DNA of 64,000 nt from Nitrospira sp. KM1. Lineage in GTDB: Bacteria > Nitrospirota > Nitrospiria > Nitrospirales > Nitrospiraceae. How positions within the stretch are numbered: the stretch's first letter is position 1; each line of letters starts with the position of its first letter. The position numbers and the translations under genes are program-made. The DNA lies in contig NZ_AP022671.1 of the NCBI RefSeq assembly GCF_011405515.1, positions 1,054,001-1,118,000 of the forward strand, given 5' to 3'. This document shows positions 18,757-30,700 of this stretch, piece by piece. The notes beneath the pieces were generated by a model that made no database searches, had not been told where the DNA came from, and was given only the letters and a program-made list of their open reading frames with translations.

Positions 18757-21700
18757 CTAGATCATCATCGACTGCCCCATGGGCTGGCCGATCATGTCAC
18801 CCATGGCGACTACAATTTTTCTGGGCCCTACGAACGGATCGCGTGCATGGGCAACCAGCATGTTGTCCAACATCACGATGTCGCCCTCCTGCCAGGGGAA
18901 CCGCACCGCGGTTCGTTCGTACAGCGCGCCGATTTCATCGACGATGGCATCGTCGATAGGAGAACCGTCTCCGTAGTACACGTTGCGCGGGACGGAATCT
19001 TCGTCGAGCATCGACAACAACGATTCGCGCACGGCCGGTTCGAGGCATGACACATGGTGAAGTTGAATCTGGTTGAAGAACACGGATTCCCCGGTCACAG
19101 AGTGCTCGATCACGGCCTTGCAGACCTGCCTGGTGCGGAGCACATCACGCTCCAGCCACTGACAGTCCATACCGTTTTCTGCACACAACCCCTCGACGAC
19201 CGACTTGTCGGACGTCCGGAAGAAATCCTGCCACCGGACATCGACCCCCGGCACGAAATTGCGCACATACATGAGCTGCTTCTCGCGCAGCCGGTCACGT
19301 ATTTCCGGACGGAGCCCCCGCAGCATGGCCCTGCAATCAACGAGAGGCGTCGCACCGCCTTCCACCGATGCTTGCTGACAGAAAAAGAACTGTCTCTGCG
19401 GCCAACGATGCATGTGGGAGCTTTCGTTGTGAAACAGGATCGCCTTATCGGACGGGTATGGCGTCGAGCCATAGACGTGCCGGCCGCTCTTCTCCCGCGG
19501 CAAGTCTCCGTATTCCCCGAACAGTTCGTCGCACACCGCCTCGGCCACGCTTTCGAAATCTCCCGCCGTTCGTATGGCGAAGCCGCGAAATAAGAGCGCT
19601 CCGTACTTCAGGAGTTCTTCGCGCAAGCGAGACCTGTTTTCGCGAGCCCATCCGGCAAGATCCACGTCATCCACGGCCGGACTGAACATCAAAGGGAGAG
19701 GATGCGCATCTGAGAGCAGACGACTCGCGACCAGCGTCCGTTGCGACAGATTGACGGCTTTCGGTTTGATGCGTCTAAGCCGCTGGAGCTTGAGATCGCT
19801 CTGTTGTTTGCTCTCCATAGCGCGTGATTCCTTTTCTTTCTCGGTGAGTAGGTCGAATGAATCTATCCCGGACTCCGGGGCCCGTCCGATGTGCGAGAGC
19901 AGCGTGACGAATTGCGTCGACATGCGGATGATCGTGTCAGGTTCGAAGAGATCCCGGCTGAACTTCCACACACCCTCCAACCCTTCGCTGGTTTCCTCCA
20001 TGAAGAGGCCCAGGTCAAATCGCGAAACGTCATGCTGGAACTCAAGCGCCTCGACGGTCATGCCGGGCAGTTGGAAGACCGGCGGCGGCACGTTCTGCAG
20101 GACCAACAGTACTTGGACGAGCGGATTGCGGCTCGTGTCTCTGACCAGCTTCAGCGCTTCCACGATTTTTTCGAAAGGAACGTCCTGGTGGGCGTACGCG
20201 CCCAGCGCCGTGTCGCGCACCCGTTCCAGGAGCGAGACGAAGGAAGGATTACCGCTCAAGTCCGTGCGCAGCGGCAGCAGATTGACGAAGAATCCGATCA
20301 GACGTTCGGTTTCGGCACGGTTGCGATTGGCTACGTCGGTGCCGACCAGGATATCCGTTTGTCCACTCTGGCGGGACAAGAACACTTTGAACGCCGCCAG
20401 CATGGTCATGAATAGCGTCGCCCCGTGACGCCGGCTCAACCGTTTCAATTGCCCGGCAATCTCAGACGGCACCTGAAACGTCACTCGGCCACCGTGGTAC
20501 GTTCGCCGGTCAGGCCGAGGATGGTCTGTCCGCAACTCCAGCTGTGGAGGGTTGGACCCCAGACGCTGTCTCCAATAGTGCACCTCCCGTTCGAGCACGT
20601 CGCCCTGCAGCCAGCGCCGCTGCCAGGAGGCGAAATCCGCATACTGCACCGGCAGGACCGGCAGGTCGGCCAATGCATCATTCAATGCGAGGTCCGTCCC
20701 TTTACCTGCGTCGAGCCCCGCGTAAATCGTCGCCACCTCTTCCGTCAAGAGCGCCAGCGACCAGGCATCGGCCGCAATATGATGGATGGTCACGAGCAGG
20801 ACGTGTTCCTCCATACCGGTCCTGACCAAAGTGGCGCGGATCGGCAGCTCCCCTTCCAAACTGAATGGGCGGACGGCCTCCTCTTCGGCCAGATGCCTTA
20901 CGGCTTCGCCCCATTCCTGCTCGGGCAAGCCGGACAAGTCCTCGTCCGTCATGGCGAAGGTCTCCGGCGGAACGACGGCCTGAAACGGGGCTCCGTCCGA
21001 GGACGGGAACGTCGTCCGCAAGGTCTTGTGGCGACGTATCACTTCCAGAATACTTCGCTCCAAGGCGTCTCGATCGAGCGCACCTTCAAGGCGAAGCGCA
21101 AAGGGAAGATTGTAGTTGCCCTTTTCCGGATCCATTTCCGAGAGAAACCAGATCCGCTGCTGAGCAAAGGACAACGGGGCCTGCGCTGATTCCACCATCG
21201 GCACGAGCGGTGGCGCGGCTAACTGCTCGCCATCTGCCAAGGCCCGGCCGATCGCGGCGGCAAATTCACCGACGGTCGGATGATCGAAGAGGCTGCGGAG
21301 CGGAAGTTCGATCTTGAATGACGCGCGGACCCGTGACATGACCTGCGTGGCCATCAGTGAATGCCCGCCCAGTTCGAAAAATTGGTCTTCACGGCCGACG
21401 CGGTCCATTCCGAGAATCTCCCCCCAGATGCCGGCCACGAGATCTTCAGTCGGCGTGGCAGGCGCTTGAGTCTCCGACACCGTGCGATCGTTCTCCGGTT
21501 TCGGAAGCGCCTTCCGATCAATCTTTCCGTTGGGGGTGAGCGGCAAGACGTCCAGGAAGATCACGGCCTGTGGAATCATATAGTCCGGCAGGGTCCGCTT
21601 CAGGAACCGCCGCAGTTCGTCGGCCGTCAGCTCTCGTCCGGCGACGACATAGACAGCCAGCTGCCGGCGGCCCGGCTGAATTTCCACCACCATCGCGACG

Positions 21701-24700
21701 CATCGCTCGACATCCGGATGCTGCGCCAACCGCGACTCGATCTCGCCTAACTCAATGCGAAAGCCGCGAAGCTTAACCTGATGATCCCGCCGGCCGATGA
21801 ATTCCAGTGTTCCATCCGTTCGATATCGGACCAAATCGCCCGTCCGATAGAGCCGCGTCCCGGATTCCCGCCCGTATGGATCGGGCACGAATGCCGAGGC
21901 GCTTCTTGCGGGATCATGCAGATACCCGCGACCGACTGCGATGCCGCCCACACACAGCTCGCCGGCCACACCCGCCGGAACGAGATTGAGCTGCGGATCG
22001 ACCACGTAGAGTCGAACCCGGTCTATCGGCCGGCCGATCGACACGCGTGTCTCACTGTCGTCCGGACTCTCCCTCATGCAAGCCATCGCCACGTCGTCGG
22101 AACATTCCGCCGGACCATACGCGTTCATGAGCGGGATCTGCGCATAGCGGGCAAACCATTTGCGGCACAGCTCGGGTGAAAGCGCCTCGCCTGTCGGCAG
22201 CAGCCACCGCAGTCCGTTCAGTTTCTTCCCGTCGCTTTCCAGCATTCCGGCAAGCAACGACGGCACGACTTCCAAGATCGTGACGCTCCTGGCGACCACT
22301 TCAGCCTGGAGCTGCTGCGGATCGCGTACGACCTCGTCCGGGATGATCTGCACTCTGGCACCACACAACAACGGAGTCAGAAACTGCCAGATCGAAATGT
22401 CGAAACATTGCGACGCCGTCTGACCGATGACGTCGGACGGCGAAAGCGCCAGCATCGGAATCTTGCTGAGCAGATGGTTGAGCATGCCTCGGCTTTGGAC
22501 CATCGCGCCCTTGGGAACGCCGGTCGATCCGGAGGTATAAATCACATATGCAAGCTGATCCGAGTTCGCCGTCGGCAGCGATGGATTTTCGGCGAATGGC
22601 CGCTGCCGTTCGATGGTTTCGACCGTCAAGACGGTCGGTCTCGACTGCTCCGGCAACCGCGCGACGACCGAAGCGATCAGGTCGGCATGCACGTCCGTGG
22701 TCAACACGACCTGCGCACGGCTGTTCGCCAGCACTTCCACAAGCCGCTCCTGCGGATGATGGGGATCGAGCGGAAGATAGGCGCCACCGGCCTTCAATGC
22801 CCCGACGATCATCGACAACAGGGCGAGCCCTCGCTCATCAAACACCGCCACGATGCTGTCCGTCCGGATTCCGGCTCCAAGCAGCGAATGGGCGATCCGG
22901 TTCGCCGCACGGTTCAGACCGTTGTAGGTGAGCGTCTGATCTCCGCATTGAACCGCCAGGGCCATCGGCGTCTTCACCACCTGAGCTTCGAACAGCGCGG
23001 GAAACTGTGCCTCCGCCCAAGGCTCCGGTTCGTGGTTCCACTCTTCGAGCATCCGGTGAATTTCGCGGTCGCCGAGCATCGGCAATGAATGCAGCGGCGC
23101 CTCAGGGTTCGCTGCCATGGCTTCGAGCAACGTCTTCAAATGCCCCGCCATGCATTCCACTGCGGCGTGGTCGAACAAGCGGCGATCGTAGGACAACCGC
23201 ACGCCCATCGTGTCGCCGGGATACCCGACCACGGTCATGGGGTAATTGGTGTGAACACGATCTTGATCGTATGAAACGGTCCTGTCGGCCCGTTCCTCGC
23301 CAAGGCGGGCGTCCTTGGGAGCATTCTCAAAGACCATCAGGCTTCGGAAGAGCGACTGTCCGGGTGGAATCTCGCTCCATTGTTGAATGCTGACCAACGG
23401 AGCATATTCGTACTGCCGGATCCGGTAATTTTCGGCCAGCACGTGCTTGAGCCAGCCCATCAGCGACGCCTGCGGAGAAACGGTCAGACGAAGCGGCAGC
23501 GTGTTGATGAACAATCCGATAATGCCTTCGATGCCAGGCAATTCCGTCGGCCGTCCCGCCACGGTGACGCCGAAAAGAATCTGCTCATCGCCGCTGTAAC
23601 GGCTCAGCAACAGAGCCCATGCGCCCTGGAGAAAGGTGTTCGGCGTGATCTGATACCGCTGCGCCAGTTCTTTCAATCGGACAGACACGTCCGGCGACAG
23701 CTCCATGAAGACGTCGCCGACCGAGGCCCCCGCTCCAGATTGATCGGGATCGACGCGCTCGATACCGAGCGGGGTCGGAGCAGCGAAACCCGCCAGCTCG
23801 TTCCGCCAGAACCGCTCGGCGGCGTGCTGATCCTGTCGTTGCAGCCAGGCAATGTAGTCTCTGTATGGGGCGGGCGCAGCCTGTTTCAGCTCCCGGCCTT
23901 CGACGAAGGCTTCGTAATATGCCAAGAAGTCCATCATCAGCAGGGAGAAGCACCAGTCGTCGGTCAGAATATGGTGAAAACTCCGCACGATGGCATAGCG
24001 GTCCGGCCCGCGTCGAACCAGGCGCATGCGCATCAGCGGCGCTCGGGTGAAATCGAGCCCTGCGGCCAATTCCTGTCCCATCACTTCCGTCATCTTGACC
24101 CGTTGCTGCTCTTCATCCAGATGCGTCCAATCGAGATCCTCGATGACCTCGGCGGCGTTGACGTTGCGATGCACCGTCTGGAGCGGTCGCTTGAGATCCG
24201 TCCACATGAACGAAGTCCGCAGCATCGGATGACGGTCGATGACGCACTGCCAGGCGCGGCCGAATGCGTCCCGATCGAGGCGGCCGTCCCACATGTAGAA
24301 TTGCTGCATGAGATAGATGCCGGAGCCGGGATGCATCAACGTGTGGAACAGCATGCCTTCTTGCATCGGCGACAGCGGATAACAGTCTTCGATGCCGTCC
24401 CAATCCTTCCGTAGAGGCGCAAGCTCGGCCGGCTCCAATCCAGTCAGCGGATACAATGGAAGCGCGGGAGTTTCGCCCGACTTCTGAACGGGAGAAGACT
24501 CGCCGGATGGAGAACTGCCGTTTTCCTCCCCTTCGTGGGACGCTGATGCAGGCGCCGGTGGAAGGGATTTCTGTTCGGCAGTTTTCGTCATGCTCGCCGT
24601 GGCGGCGGCCGACGCCACGGTCTGATGTTCGAATAATTGCTTCGGCGTCAGCTTCACGCCTTTCTGGTTTGCTCGCGCAATCACTTGGAGCGTCCTGATG

Positions 24701-27700
24701 GAATCCCCGCCGAGAGAAAAGAAATTGTCGTGAACGCCGACCCGCTCCACCTGCAGCACATCTTTCCAAATTCCCGCGAGAATCTCCTCGGCGGGCGTGC
24801 TTGGCGCCACGTACGCAGGTTCAGGCAATGATGCCTGCATCGGCGGCTCCGACAGCGCTGCGCGATCCAGTTTGCCGTTGACTGTCAGGGGAAACGCATT
24901 CAGCCGTACGATCGTCTGCGGCACCATATAGTCCGGAAGCTGGCGGGCTAGATCGGAACGCAAGGCATGTGGATCGACCTCCGAATTCCCCGTCACATAC
25001 GAAACGAGCTGCCGGGTTCCATCCGCCGCCTCGCGAACGAGCGTCACCGCCTCATCGACCGCCGGATGTGCCCGGAGGCGGGCATCGATTTCTCCCAACT
25101 CGATGCGAAATCCTCGAATCTTGACCTGGTGGTCGACACGACCAAGAAATTCTATTGCTCCGTCGGCTCGATACCGTGCCCGATCACCCGTGCGGTACGC
25201 GCGCGCTCCCGGTTCCGTCGCGAAGGGATCCGGCACGAACCGCTCCGCCGTCTTGTCTGATTGTCCGAAATACCCGCGCGCAACGGTGTCTCCGCCGATA
25301 TACAGTTCACCAGGGACGCCGGCAGGCGCTAATTGCAGCGCCGCATCCAACACATAGGCCCGTGCAAACGGCAATGGCCTGCCGATCGGAATGTCGCGCT
25401 CTCCACCGTTCTCGCTGCTCAAGAGATGCGTCAGTACGCCGACCGTCGTTTCCGTAGGTCCATAGTGATTGACGACGGCACAGTCCGGGGCGAGTGCTTT
25501 GATACGCGCCAACAGATCACGGCGTACCGCCTCGCCGCCCAAAATCAAGCAGCGCTTCGGCAACACCTTTTCCGGATGTTCGGCATGCAACAAGCCGCTC
25601 AGATGGCTCGGAACGATCTTGAGAACCTCGACACCTTGTCCATCTATGTAGGCAGCCATGGCATCGGGGTCGAACGCGTGATCGGCTGATATGACATGAA
25701 GCGGACGACGGGAGCAGAGCGCACCGAATAGAGCGGTATTGCCCAGGTCCGCCGCGACGGTCGAAACCGCGGCCATCCCCACGCCCTCCGGAACATTCAA
25801 ACGCTGCAACACTCCGCGCACGTATGCCGCCACCTGACGATGCTCCACGGCGACACCCTTCGGCCGGCCGGTCGAGCCGGACGTATAAATAATGTAGGCA
25901 AGATTCTGCGGACCGGCGGTATCCGCAGGCGCGCGATCGGACAGCTCCGCAATCACTTCGGCCTCTCGGTCCACCAGAACCAGCTTTTCGGCCATCGCCG
26001 ATAATCCCTCGGCAGACTTGCCGTCACTCAGCACCAGACGCGATCCGCTATCCTCGATCATGTGCGCCAACCGATTGACCGGATAGGTGGGATCGAGCGG
26101 CACGTAGGCCCCCCCGGCCTTGAGCACCGCTATGATGGCGATCACCAAATCCAGCGAGCGTTCGAAACAGAGCGCCACTGGCTCGTCTGCTCCGACGCCG
26201 CGCGCGCGGAGATATTGCGCCAGGCGGTTCGCCCGCCGGTCCAATTCCCGGCGCGTCAGGCGCTCGCTGCCGGTGATGACCGCAATGGCCTCCGGAGTTT
26301 CCTCCGCAAGCGCGGCGACTACCCGGTGGATGCACGTCGTCTCGCCGAGTGACTCCCGATTGGCGGTCTCCCATGCCTGGAGCTGCTTACGTTCCGCATC
26401 GGTGGCAAGAGGCAGGTCGCACAGCCGCGTTTCCGGTGACGCGATGATGTTGTCCAACAGCGCTTCCAGACGGACGAGCAAGTCCGACATGGCGTCGTGT
26501 GCAAACCGTCCGCACTGATACGACACGATGAACTGCATATCGATTCCAGGCTCGATCATGAGAGAGAGCGGATAATTGTTGCGGCCCGACGTCAGCGCAT
26601 ACGCGTCGCGCGATGATCCGGATGACAGCGCTTCCACCGTCACGGGGAATGTCCCATCCTGATCCGCGGCCGGGTAACTTTCGAAGACGACCAGACTGTC
26701 GAACAGGGGTTGTCCGTTCGGAATCTCACTCCATCGCTGGATATCGGCAAGCGGCGTCCATTCATATTGGCTGAGCCGGCTGTTCCGGTCTTGCAGATCA
26801 CGCAGCCAATCGGTCAACGGCATCTCCTGGCGAATCGCTACACGGACGGGCAGAGTGTTGATGAACAGGCCGATCATTTCATCCGATCCGGACAATTCGG
26901 CAGGACGGCCGGACACCGTGGCGCCGAACAGGATGTCGGTGGAACCGCTATACCGATGAAGCAACAGGGACCAGGCTCCCTGAACGATCGTATTGACCGT
27001 GAGCCGCAGTCGCTTCGCCAGCGCATGAAGGGCGGCCGTGCGCGTTTCCGTGATCCTCCTGGATTGCTCGGCGAATGGCCGCGCTTCAGGCATGGTTCCC
27101 GAAGCCGGCCCATCGAAACTCAACGGGGTCCGGCTCTGAAATCCCGCCAGGCTCTCTCTCCAGAACGATTCGGCTTCGTTCATGTTCCGTTTGCTGAGCC
27201 AGGCAATGTAGTCACGGTAGGGGCGCGGAGAAGATAACTGCACCGCCGCTCCTCGTTGTTGCCCTTCATAGGCGGTCAGCAAATCTTTGAGCACCAGGGC
27301 CAGACTCCAGCCATCCACGATCAAATGGTGATGACTGTTCACCAGTATCCACTCTGCAGCCTGCACGCGTATGAGTTGCAGACGCATGAGCGGCGCCATG
27401 AGCAGATCGATACCGGCCGTGCGGTCCCGATCCAGGAGAGCGTCAAGCTTCTGCACATGCTCGGACGCAGGAATCGCCGTCCAGTCGTGCCGTTCGATTC
27501 GAACATCGGCATGGCGTCGAACAACTTGCACGGCCTTGTCCAGGTTTTCCCACGCGAACGCAGTTCGCAGGACTGCATGGCAGTCGACCACTTGCTGCCA
27601 GGCACGCTCGAATGCCTCGATGTCGAAAGGGCCCTTGAGTGTATAGCGATACTGATAGAAATATGGGTCGGCGCCGGCGTCCGTAATCCGGTGGAAGAGC

Positions 27701-27774
27701 AGTCCCTGCTGGAGCGGGGACAAATAATACATGGCCTCTATTCGAGGTTTGTCTCGCTGCTGTTTATCTTGCAT
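18757..27774 (-). CDS. NRPS: C-A(Asp)-T-C-A(Dab)-T-C with fused Fe(II)/2OG hydroxylase
   Basis: 3005 aa. Order: C1 (HHLIVDG near 165), A1 (TSGSTG near 630), T1 (GGDSI near 1020), C2 (HHILTDD near 1272), A2 (near 1748), T2 (GGHSLM near 2137), C3 (HHIAADA near 2332), linker, then a TauD/SyrP-like dioxygenase (about 2680-3005). The last has the iron ligands H-N-E (LFHNESS near 2780) and a distal His and Arg (AHARDPFVGPRK near 2975). A1 reads D-L-T-K-I-G-H-V-G (Asp); A2 reads D-I-W-E-L-T-A-D-D (Dab). C3 has no A-T after it in this protein; the next protein supplies interface-A-T. A C-terminal fused hydroxylase is the layout known for IbetaH-Asp enzymes of siderophore pathways, which give L-threo beta-hydroxy-Asp. 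ATG 27774 is used (11-base overlap with the upstream gene); 27813 is an upstream alternative. Confidence 0.93.
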   Translation of the reverse strand: MQDKQQRDKPRIEAMYYLSPLQQGLLFHRITDAGADPYFYQYRYTLKGPFDIEAFERAWQQVVDCHAVLRTAFAWENLDKAVQVVRRHADVRIERHDWTAIPASEHVQKLDALLDRDRTAGIDLLMAPLMRLQLIRVQAAEWILVNSHHHLIVDGWSLALVLKDLLTAYEGQQRGAAVQLSSPRPYRDYIAWLSKRNMNEAESFWRESLAGFQSRTPLSFDGPASGTMPEARPFAEQSRRITETRTAALHALAKRLRLTVNTIVQGAWSLLLHRYSGSTDILFGATVSGRPAELSGSDEMIGLFINTLPVRVAIRQEMPLTDWLRDLQDRNSRLSQYEWTPLADIQRWSEIPNGQPLFDSLVVFESYPAADQDGTFPVTVEALSSGSSRDAYALTSGRNNYPLSLMIEPGIDMQFIVSYQCGRFAHDAMSDLLVRLEALLDNIIASPETRLCDLPLATDAERKQLQAWETANRESLGETTCIHRVVAALAEETPEAIAVITGSERLTRRELDRRANRLAQYLRARGVGADEPVALCFERSLDLVIAIIAVLKAGGAYVPLDPTYPVNRLAHMIEDSGSRLVLSDGKSAEGLSAMAEKLVLVDREAEVIAELSDRAPADTAGPQNLAYIIYTSGSTGRPKGVAVEHRQVAAYVRGVLQRLNVPEGVGMAAVSTVAADLGNTALFGALCSRRPLHVISADHAFDPDAMAAYIDGQGVEVLKIVPSHLSGLLHAEHPEKVLPKRCLILGGEAVRRDLLARIKALAPDCAVVNHYGPTETTVGVLTHLLSSENGGERDIPIGRPLPFARAYVLDAALQLAPAGVPGELYIGGDTVARGYFGQSDKTAERFVPDPFATEPGARAYRTGDRARYRADGAIEFLGRVDHQVKIRGFRIELGEIDARLRAHPAVDEAVTLVREAADGTRQLVSYVTGNSEVDPHALRSDLARQLPDYMVPQTIVRLNAFPLTVNGKLDRAALSEPPMQASLPEPAYVAPSTPAEEILAGIWKDVLQVERVGVHDNFFSLGGDSIRTLQVIARANQKGVKLTPKQLFEHQTVASAAATASMTKTAEQKSLPPAPASASHEGEENGSSPSGESSPVQKSGETPALPLYPLTGLEPAELAPLRKDWDGIEDCYPLSPMQEGMLFHTLMHPGSGIYLMQQFYMWDGRLDRDAFGRAWQCVIDRHPMLRTSFMWTDLKRPLQTVHRNVNAAEVIEDLDWTHLDEEQQRVKMTEVMGQELAAGLDFTRAPLMRMRLVRRGPDRYAIVRSFHHILTDDWCFSLLMMDFLAYYEAFVEGRELKQAAPAPYRDYIAWLQRQDQHAAERFWRNELAGFAAPTPLGIERVDPDQSGAGASVGDVFMELSPDVSVRLKELAQRYQITPNTFLQGAWALLLSRYSGDEQILFGVTVAGRPTELPGIEGIIGLFINTLPLRLTVSPQASLMGWLKHVLAENYRIRQYEYAPLVSIQQWSEIPPGQSLFRSLMVFENAPKDARLGEERADRTVSYDQDRVHTNYPMTVVGYPGDTMGVRLSYDRRLFDHAAVECMAGHLKTLLEAMAANPEAPLHSLPMLGDREIHRMLEEWNHEPEPWAEAQFPALFEAQVVKTPMALAVQCGDQTLTYNGLNRAANRIAHSLLGAGIRTDSIVAVFDERGLALLSMIVGALKAGGAYLPLDPHHPQERLVEVLANSRAQVVLTTDVHADLIASVVARLPEQSRPTVLTVETIERQRPFAENPSLPTANSDQLAYVIYTSGSTGVPKGAMVQSRGMLNHLLSKIPMLALSPSDVIGQTASQCFDISIWQFLTPLLCGARVQIIPDEVVRDPQQLQAEVVARSVTILEVVPSLLAGMLESDGKKLNGLRWLLPTGEALSPELCRKWFARYAQIPLMNAYGPAECSDDVAMACMRESPDDSETRVSIGRPIDRVRLYVVDPQLNLVPAGVAGELCVGGIAVGRGYLHDPARSASAFVPDPYGRESGTRLYRTGDLVRYRTDGTLEFIGRRDHQVKLRGFRIELGEIESRLAQHPDVERCVAMVVEIQPGRRQLAVYVVAGRELTADELRRFLKRTLPDYMIPQAVIFLDVLPLTPNGKIDRKALPKPENDRTVSETQAPATPTEDLVAGIWGEILGMDRVGREDQFFELGGHSLMATQVMSRVRASFKIELPLRSLFDHPTVGEFAAAIGRALADGEQLAAPPLVPMVESAQAPLSFAQQRIWFLSEMDPEKGNYNLPFALRLEGALDRDALERSILEVIRRHKTLRTTFPSSDGAPFQAVVPPETFAMTDEDLSGLPEQEWGEAVRHLAEEEAVRPFSLEGELPIRATLVRTGMEEHVLLVTIHHIAADAWSLALLTEEVATIYAGLDAGKGTDLALNDALADLPVLPVQYADFASWQRRWLQGDVLEREVHYWRQRLGSNPPQLELRTDHPRPDRRTYHGGRVTFQVPSEIAGQLKRLSRRHGATLFMTMLAAFKVFLSRQSGQTDILVGTDVANRNRAETERLIGFFVNLLPLRTDLSGNPSFVSLLERVRDTALGAYAHQDVPFEKIVEALKLVRDTSRNPLVQVLLVLQNVPPPVFQLPGMTVEALEFQHDVSRFDLGLFMEETSEGLEGVWKFSRDLFEPDTIIRMSTQFVTLLSHIGRAPESGIDSFDLLTEKEKESRAMESKQQSDLKLQRLRRIKPKAVNLSQRTLVASRLLSDAHPLPLMFSPAVDDVDLAGWARENRSRLREELLKYGALLFRGFAIRTAGDFESVAEAVCDELFGEYGDLPREKSGRHVYGSTPYPSDKAILFHNESSHMHRWPQRQFFFCQQASVEGGATPLVDCRAMLRGLRPEIRDRLREKQLMYVRNFVPGVDVRWQDFFRTSDKSVVEGLCAENGMDCQWLERDVLRTRQVCKAVIEHSVTGESVFFNQIQLHHVSCLEPAVRESLLSMLDEDSVPRNVYYGDGSPIDDAIVDEIGALYERTAVRFPWQEGDIVMLDNMLVAHARDPFVGPRKIVVAMGDMIGQPMGQSMMI

Positions 27775-30700
27775 GGCTCTGTTCCATTTTTTCCAGAATG
27801 GCATCCAATGCACCTTGCTCGATTGCCACGTCCGGAAAATCCGAAGGTGTATACCCCCCGGCTTCCTCCGATGAGCAGTGCGCGATCAGTGCGCAGAGGT
27901 TGCGTTGATAAGAAGCGGCCAGGGATTCTATCGTCGTGCGGCGATACCGTTCGCCGCCGTACACCCAGGTCAGTCCCAACCGCCCGTCCACGATCTCGGC
28001 TTGGAGGGTCAGTTCATACCGCTGCGGATTCGACGGCGCGTGTTCTGTTCCGGGAGAATCCTGGCAAAGGGAGAAGAAAGATTGTGCGGGCGTGCCTTGA
28101 TCGATCTGCCCCAGATAATTGAAGCAGAGCTGTGAGGGCGGATGTGTGCGCAATTCCGCGGCCTCCGGCATCTTCGACAGGTAGTGAAGCACTCCGTAGC
28201 CCGTACCCCGTGAAGGAATATCTCTGAGCTGCTCCTTGACGTCTTTCAGAACGTCTCCCAAGGACCCCTGCGGCAGTCGGAGAACAACGGGGAAAATGCT
28301 GGTGAACCAGCCAACCGTTCTCGAGACATCCACATCGCCAAACAGTTCCTCGCGACCATGACCTTCCAGATCGAGGCGCAGATGGTCCCGACCCGTCCAT
28401 TCGGCAAATGTCTGAACCAGCGCTGCGAGCAGCACGTCTGAGATCTGCGTCTGATAGGCGGCGGGCACCTCCCGCAAAAGCGCCGTCGTATCTTTTTCCG
28501 ATAACGACGACGAAACCGCTTGGGCCTGTCGTTCATCCTTGATGCCGGCCGGATCATCGACCGGCAGAGGCAGAGACAGTCCCTGTTGCGGCCTCGTCCA
28601 ATAATGCAATTCTTCCTTGAGTCGGTCCGACTGCGCAAAAGCCTCCAGCCGTTCCGCCCAGTATTTGACGGACGTCGTTTTGGGCGGAAGCGAGATGATC
28701 TGATCACCGTGCTGCTGCAAATAGGCGTTTTGCAGGTCTTCCAGGAGAATCCTCCATGAGACGCCGTCTATGACCAGATGATGGGCAACCAGCAGCAGCC
28801 GCGGCGGTCGCGCCTTTCCTAAATCGAAGACGGCCGCCTTGAAGACCGGTCCTTCACTGAGATGCAGGCTGCACTGGAAATGTTCAGCGGTCTGCTCGAC
28901 CGCTTCGGCTTCGCCTCCCGCAGGGACGTCGGACAGATTCACATAGCTGAGGACCCGCGTGCTGTCTTCCGCCGGCAGAATGTTTGCGGCTTGGCTCGAT
29001 GCCGTCATGAACCTGGTCCGGAGACCGTCGTGTTGTGCGAGCACCTGTTCGATCGCCGGCTCTAAGACCGCGCGCTCCGGTACTTCCCGCATAGTGACGA
29101 GGATCGACTGGTTCCAATGATGAGGATGCGGCCAGGCTTGTTCGAAGAACCACCGTTGCGCCGGGGTCAGCGGTGTCGTTCCTGTCACCGCTCCCTGTTC
29201 GGCCTCAACCTGTGGAGTCTGATCCTGCTTGTCGTCCACCATGCGCGACAGTTCGGCCACGGTCTGATGCTGGAACACATGACGAGGAGTTAGAGATAGA
29301 CCGGCCTCGCGCGCACGTGAGATCACTTGGAGAACCAGAATCGAATCGCCGCCGAGTTCGAAGAAGTTGTCGTGGCGGCCGACCTGCACAAGCCCCAGCA
29401 CCTGCGCCCAGATGGCGGCCAGCCGCGCCTCCGTCTGCGTCGCCGGCGGCTCAGAGGCCGTCGCCCGCCCCGCCTCCGGCGCCGGGAGCGCCTTGCGATC
29501 CACCTTCCCGTTCGGACTCAACGGCAGCTGCTCCAGCGCGATGATGACCGCCGGCACCATGTACTCCGGTACGCGCTGCGCCAAGCCCTGCCGGAGGGTG
29601 GCTGTCTCTCCAGCCCCCGCTCCCGTCACATACCCCACCAGCCGCTTCGTCCCCGTCGCCTCCGTCCGCACGACCACCACCGCCTCGCGGATGCCCGGCT
29701 GCGCCAACAGCGCCGCTTCGATCTCGCCCAGCTCGATCCGGAACCCGCGGAGCTTCACCTGATGATCGAGCCGCCCCAGATACTCCAGCGTGCCGTCGAC
29801 CCGCCACCGCACTTGATCGCCCGTCCGGTACAGCCGCTGCCCCGGCTGCGCACCCAACGCATCCGGCACGAACCGCTCCGCCGTGAGCCCCGGCCTACCG
29901 TGATAGCCCCGCCCAACTTGCTCCCCCCCAATGTAGAGTTCACCCGCGACGCCGACCGGCACGGGATGGATGTGCCGGTCCAGCACATAGATCTGTGTGT
30001 TGGCGATCGGCCGCCCGATCGGAATCACCGCCGGCGCCGGCACCGGACACCTCCATGCCGTGACGTCGATCGCCGCTTCCGTCGGCCCGTACAAGTTATG
30101 CACGGTCGCCCCCGGCAGCACCGCCTGCGCCCGCGCCACCACGGCCGCCGGCAACGTTTCGCCGCTACAGACGATCTGCCGCACGCTCGTGCACCGCTCC
30201 ACCCCCGCCGTCTCCACCAACGCCTGCAGCATCGGCGGCACGAAGTGCAGCGTAGTGATCTGGTGCGTCACAATCCGGTCGATCAGCCGCGCCGGCTCCT
30301 TGTGCTCCCCCGGCGCCGCCAGCACTAATTCCGCACCCACCATCAAGGGCCAGAAGAATTCCCATACCGACACATCGAAGCTGATCGGCGTCTTCTGCAG
30401 TACCCGGTCGGCTGCCGTCAGCCCATAGGCCTCCTGCATCCACTGCAGCCGGTTGCGGAAGCCCCCGTGCGTGTTCCCCGCCCCCTTCGGCTGCCCGGTG
30501 GACCCCGACGTATAAATCAGGTAGGCCAGCTGCTGGTCCGCCCATACCCCCGGCGGCGCACTCGTCGGATAGCCGGCCCACTGCGCCCGGTCGCGATCCA
30601 GGCACAGCAGCAACCCCGTATACGGCAGCTGGGCTTGCCACGCGGCCTGCGTCAGCACCACCGGCACGGCACTATCTTCGAGCATGTAGGCCAGCCGCTC

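Noticed and set aside
22408-24414. Consecutive + strand frames of 226 and 344 aa
   Set aside because: Antisense to well-defined A and C domains of the 3005-aa NRPS; no ribosome sites or protein motifs.
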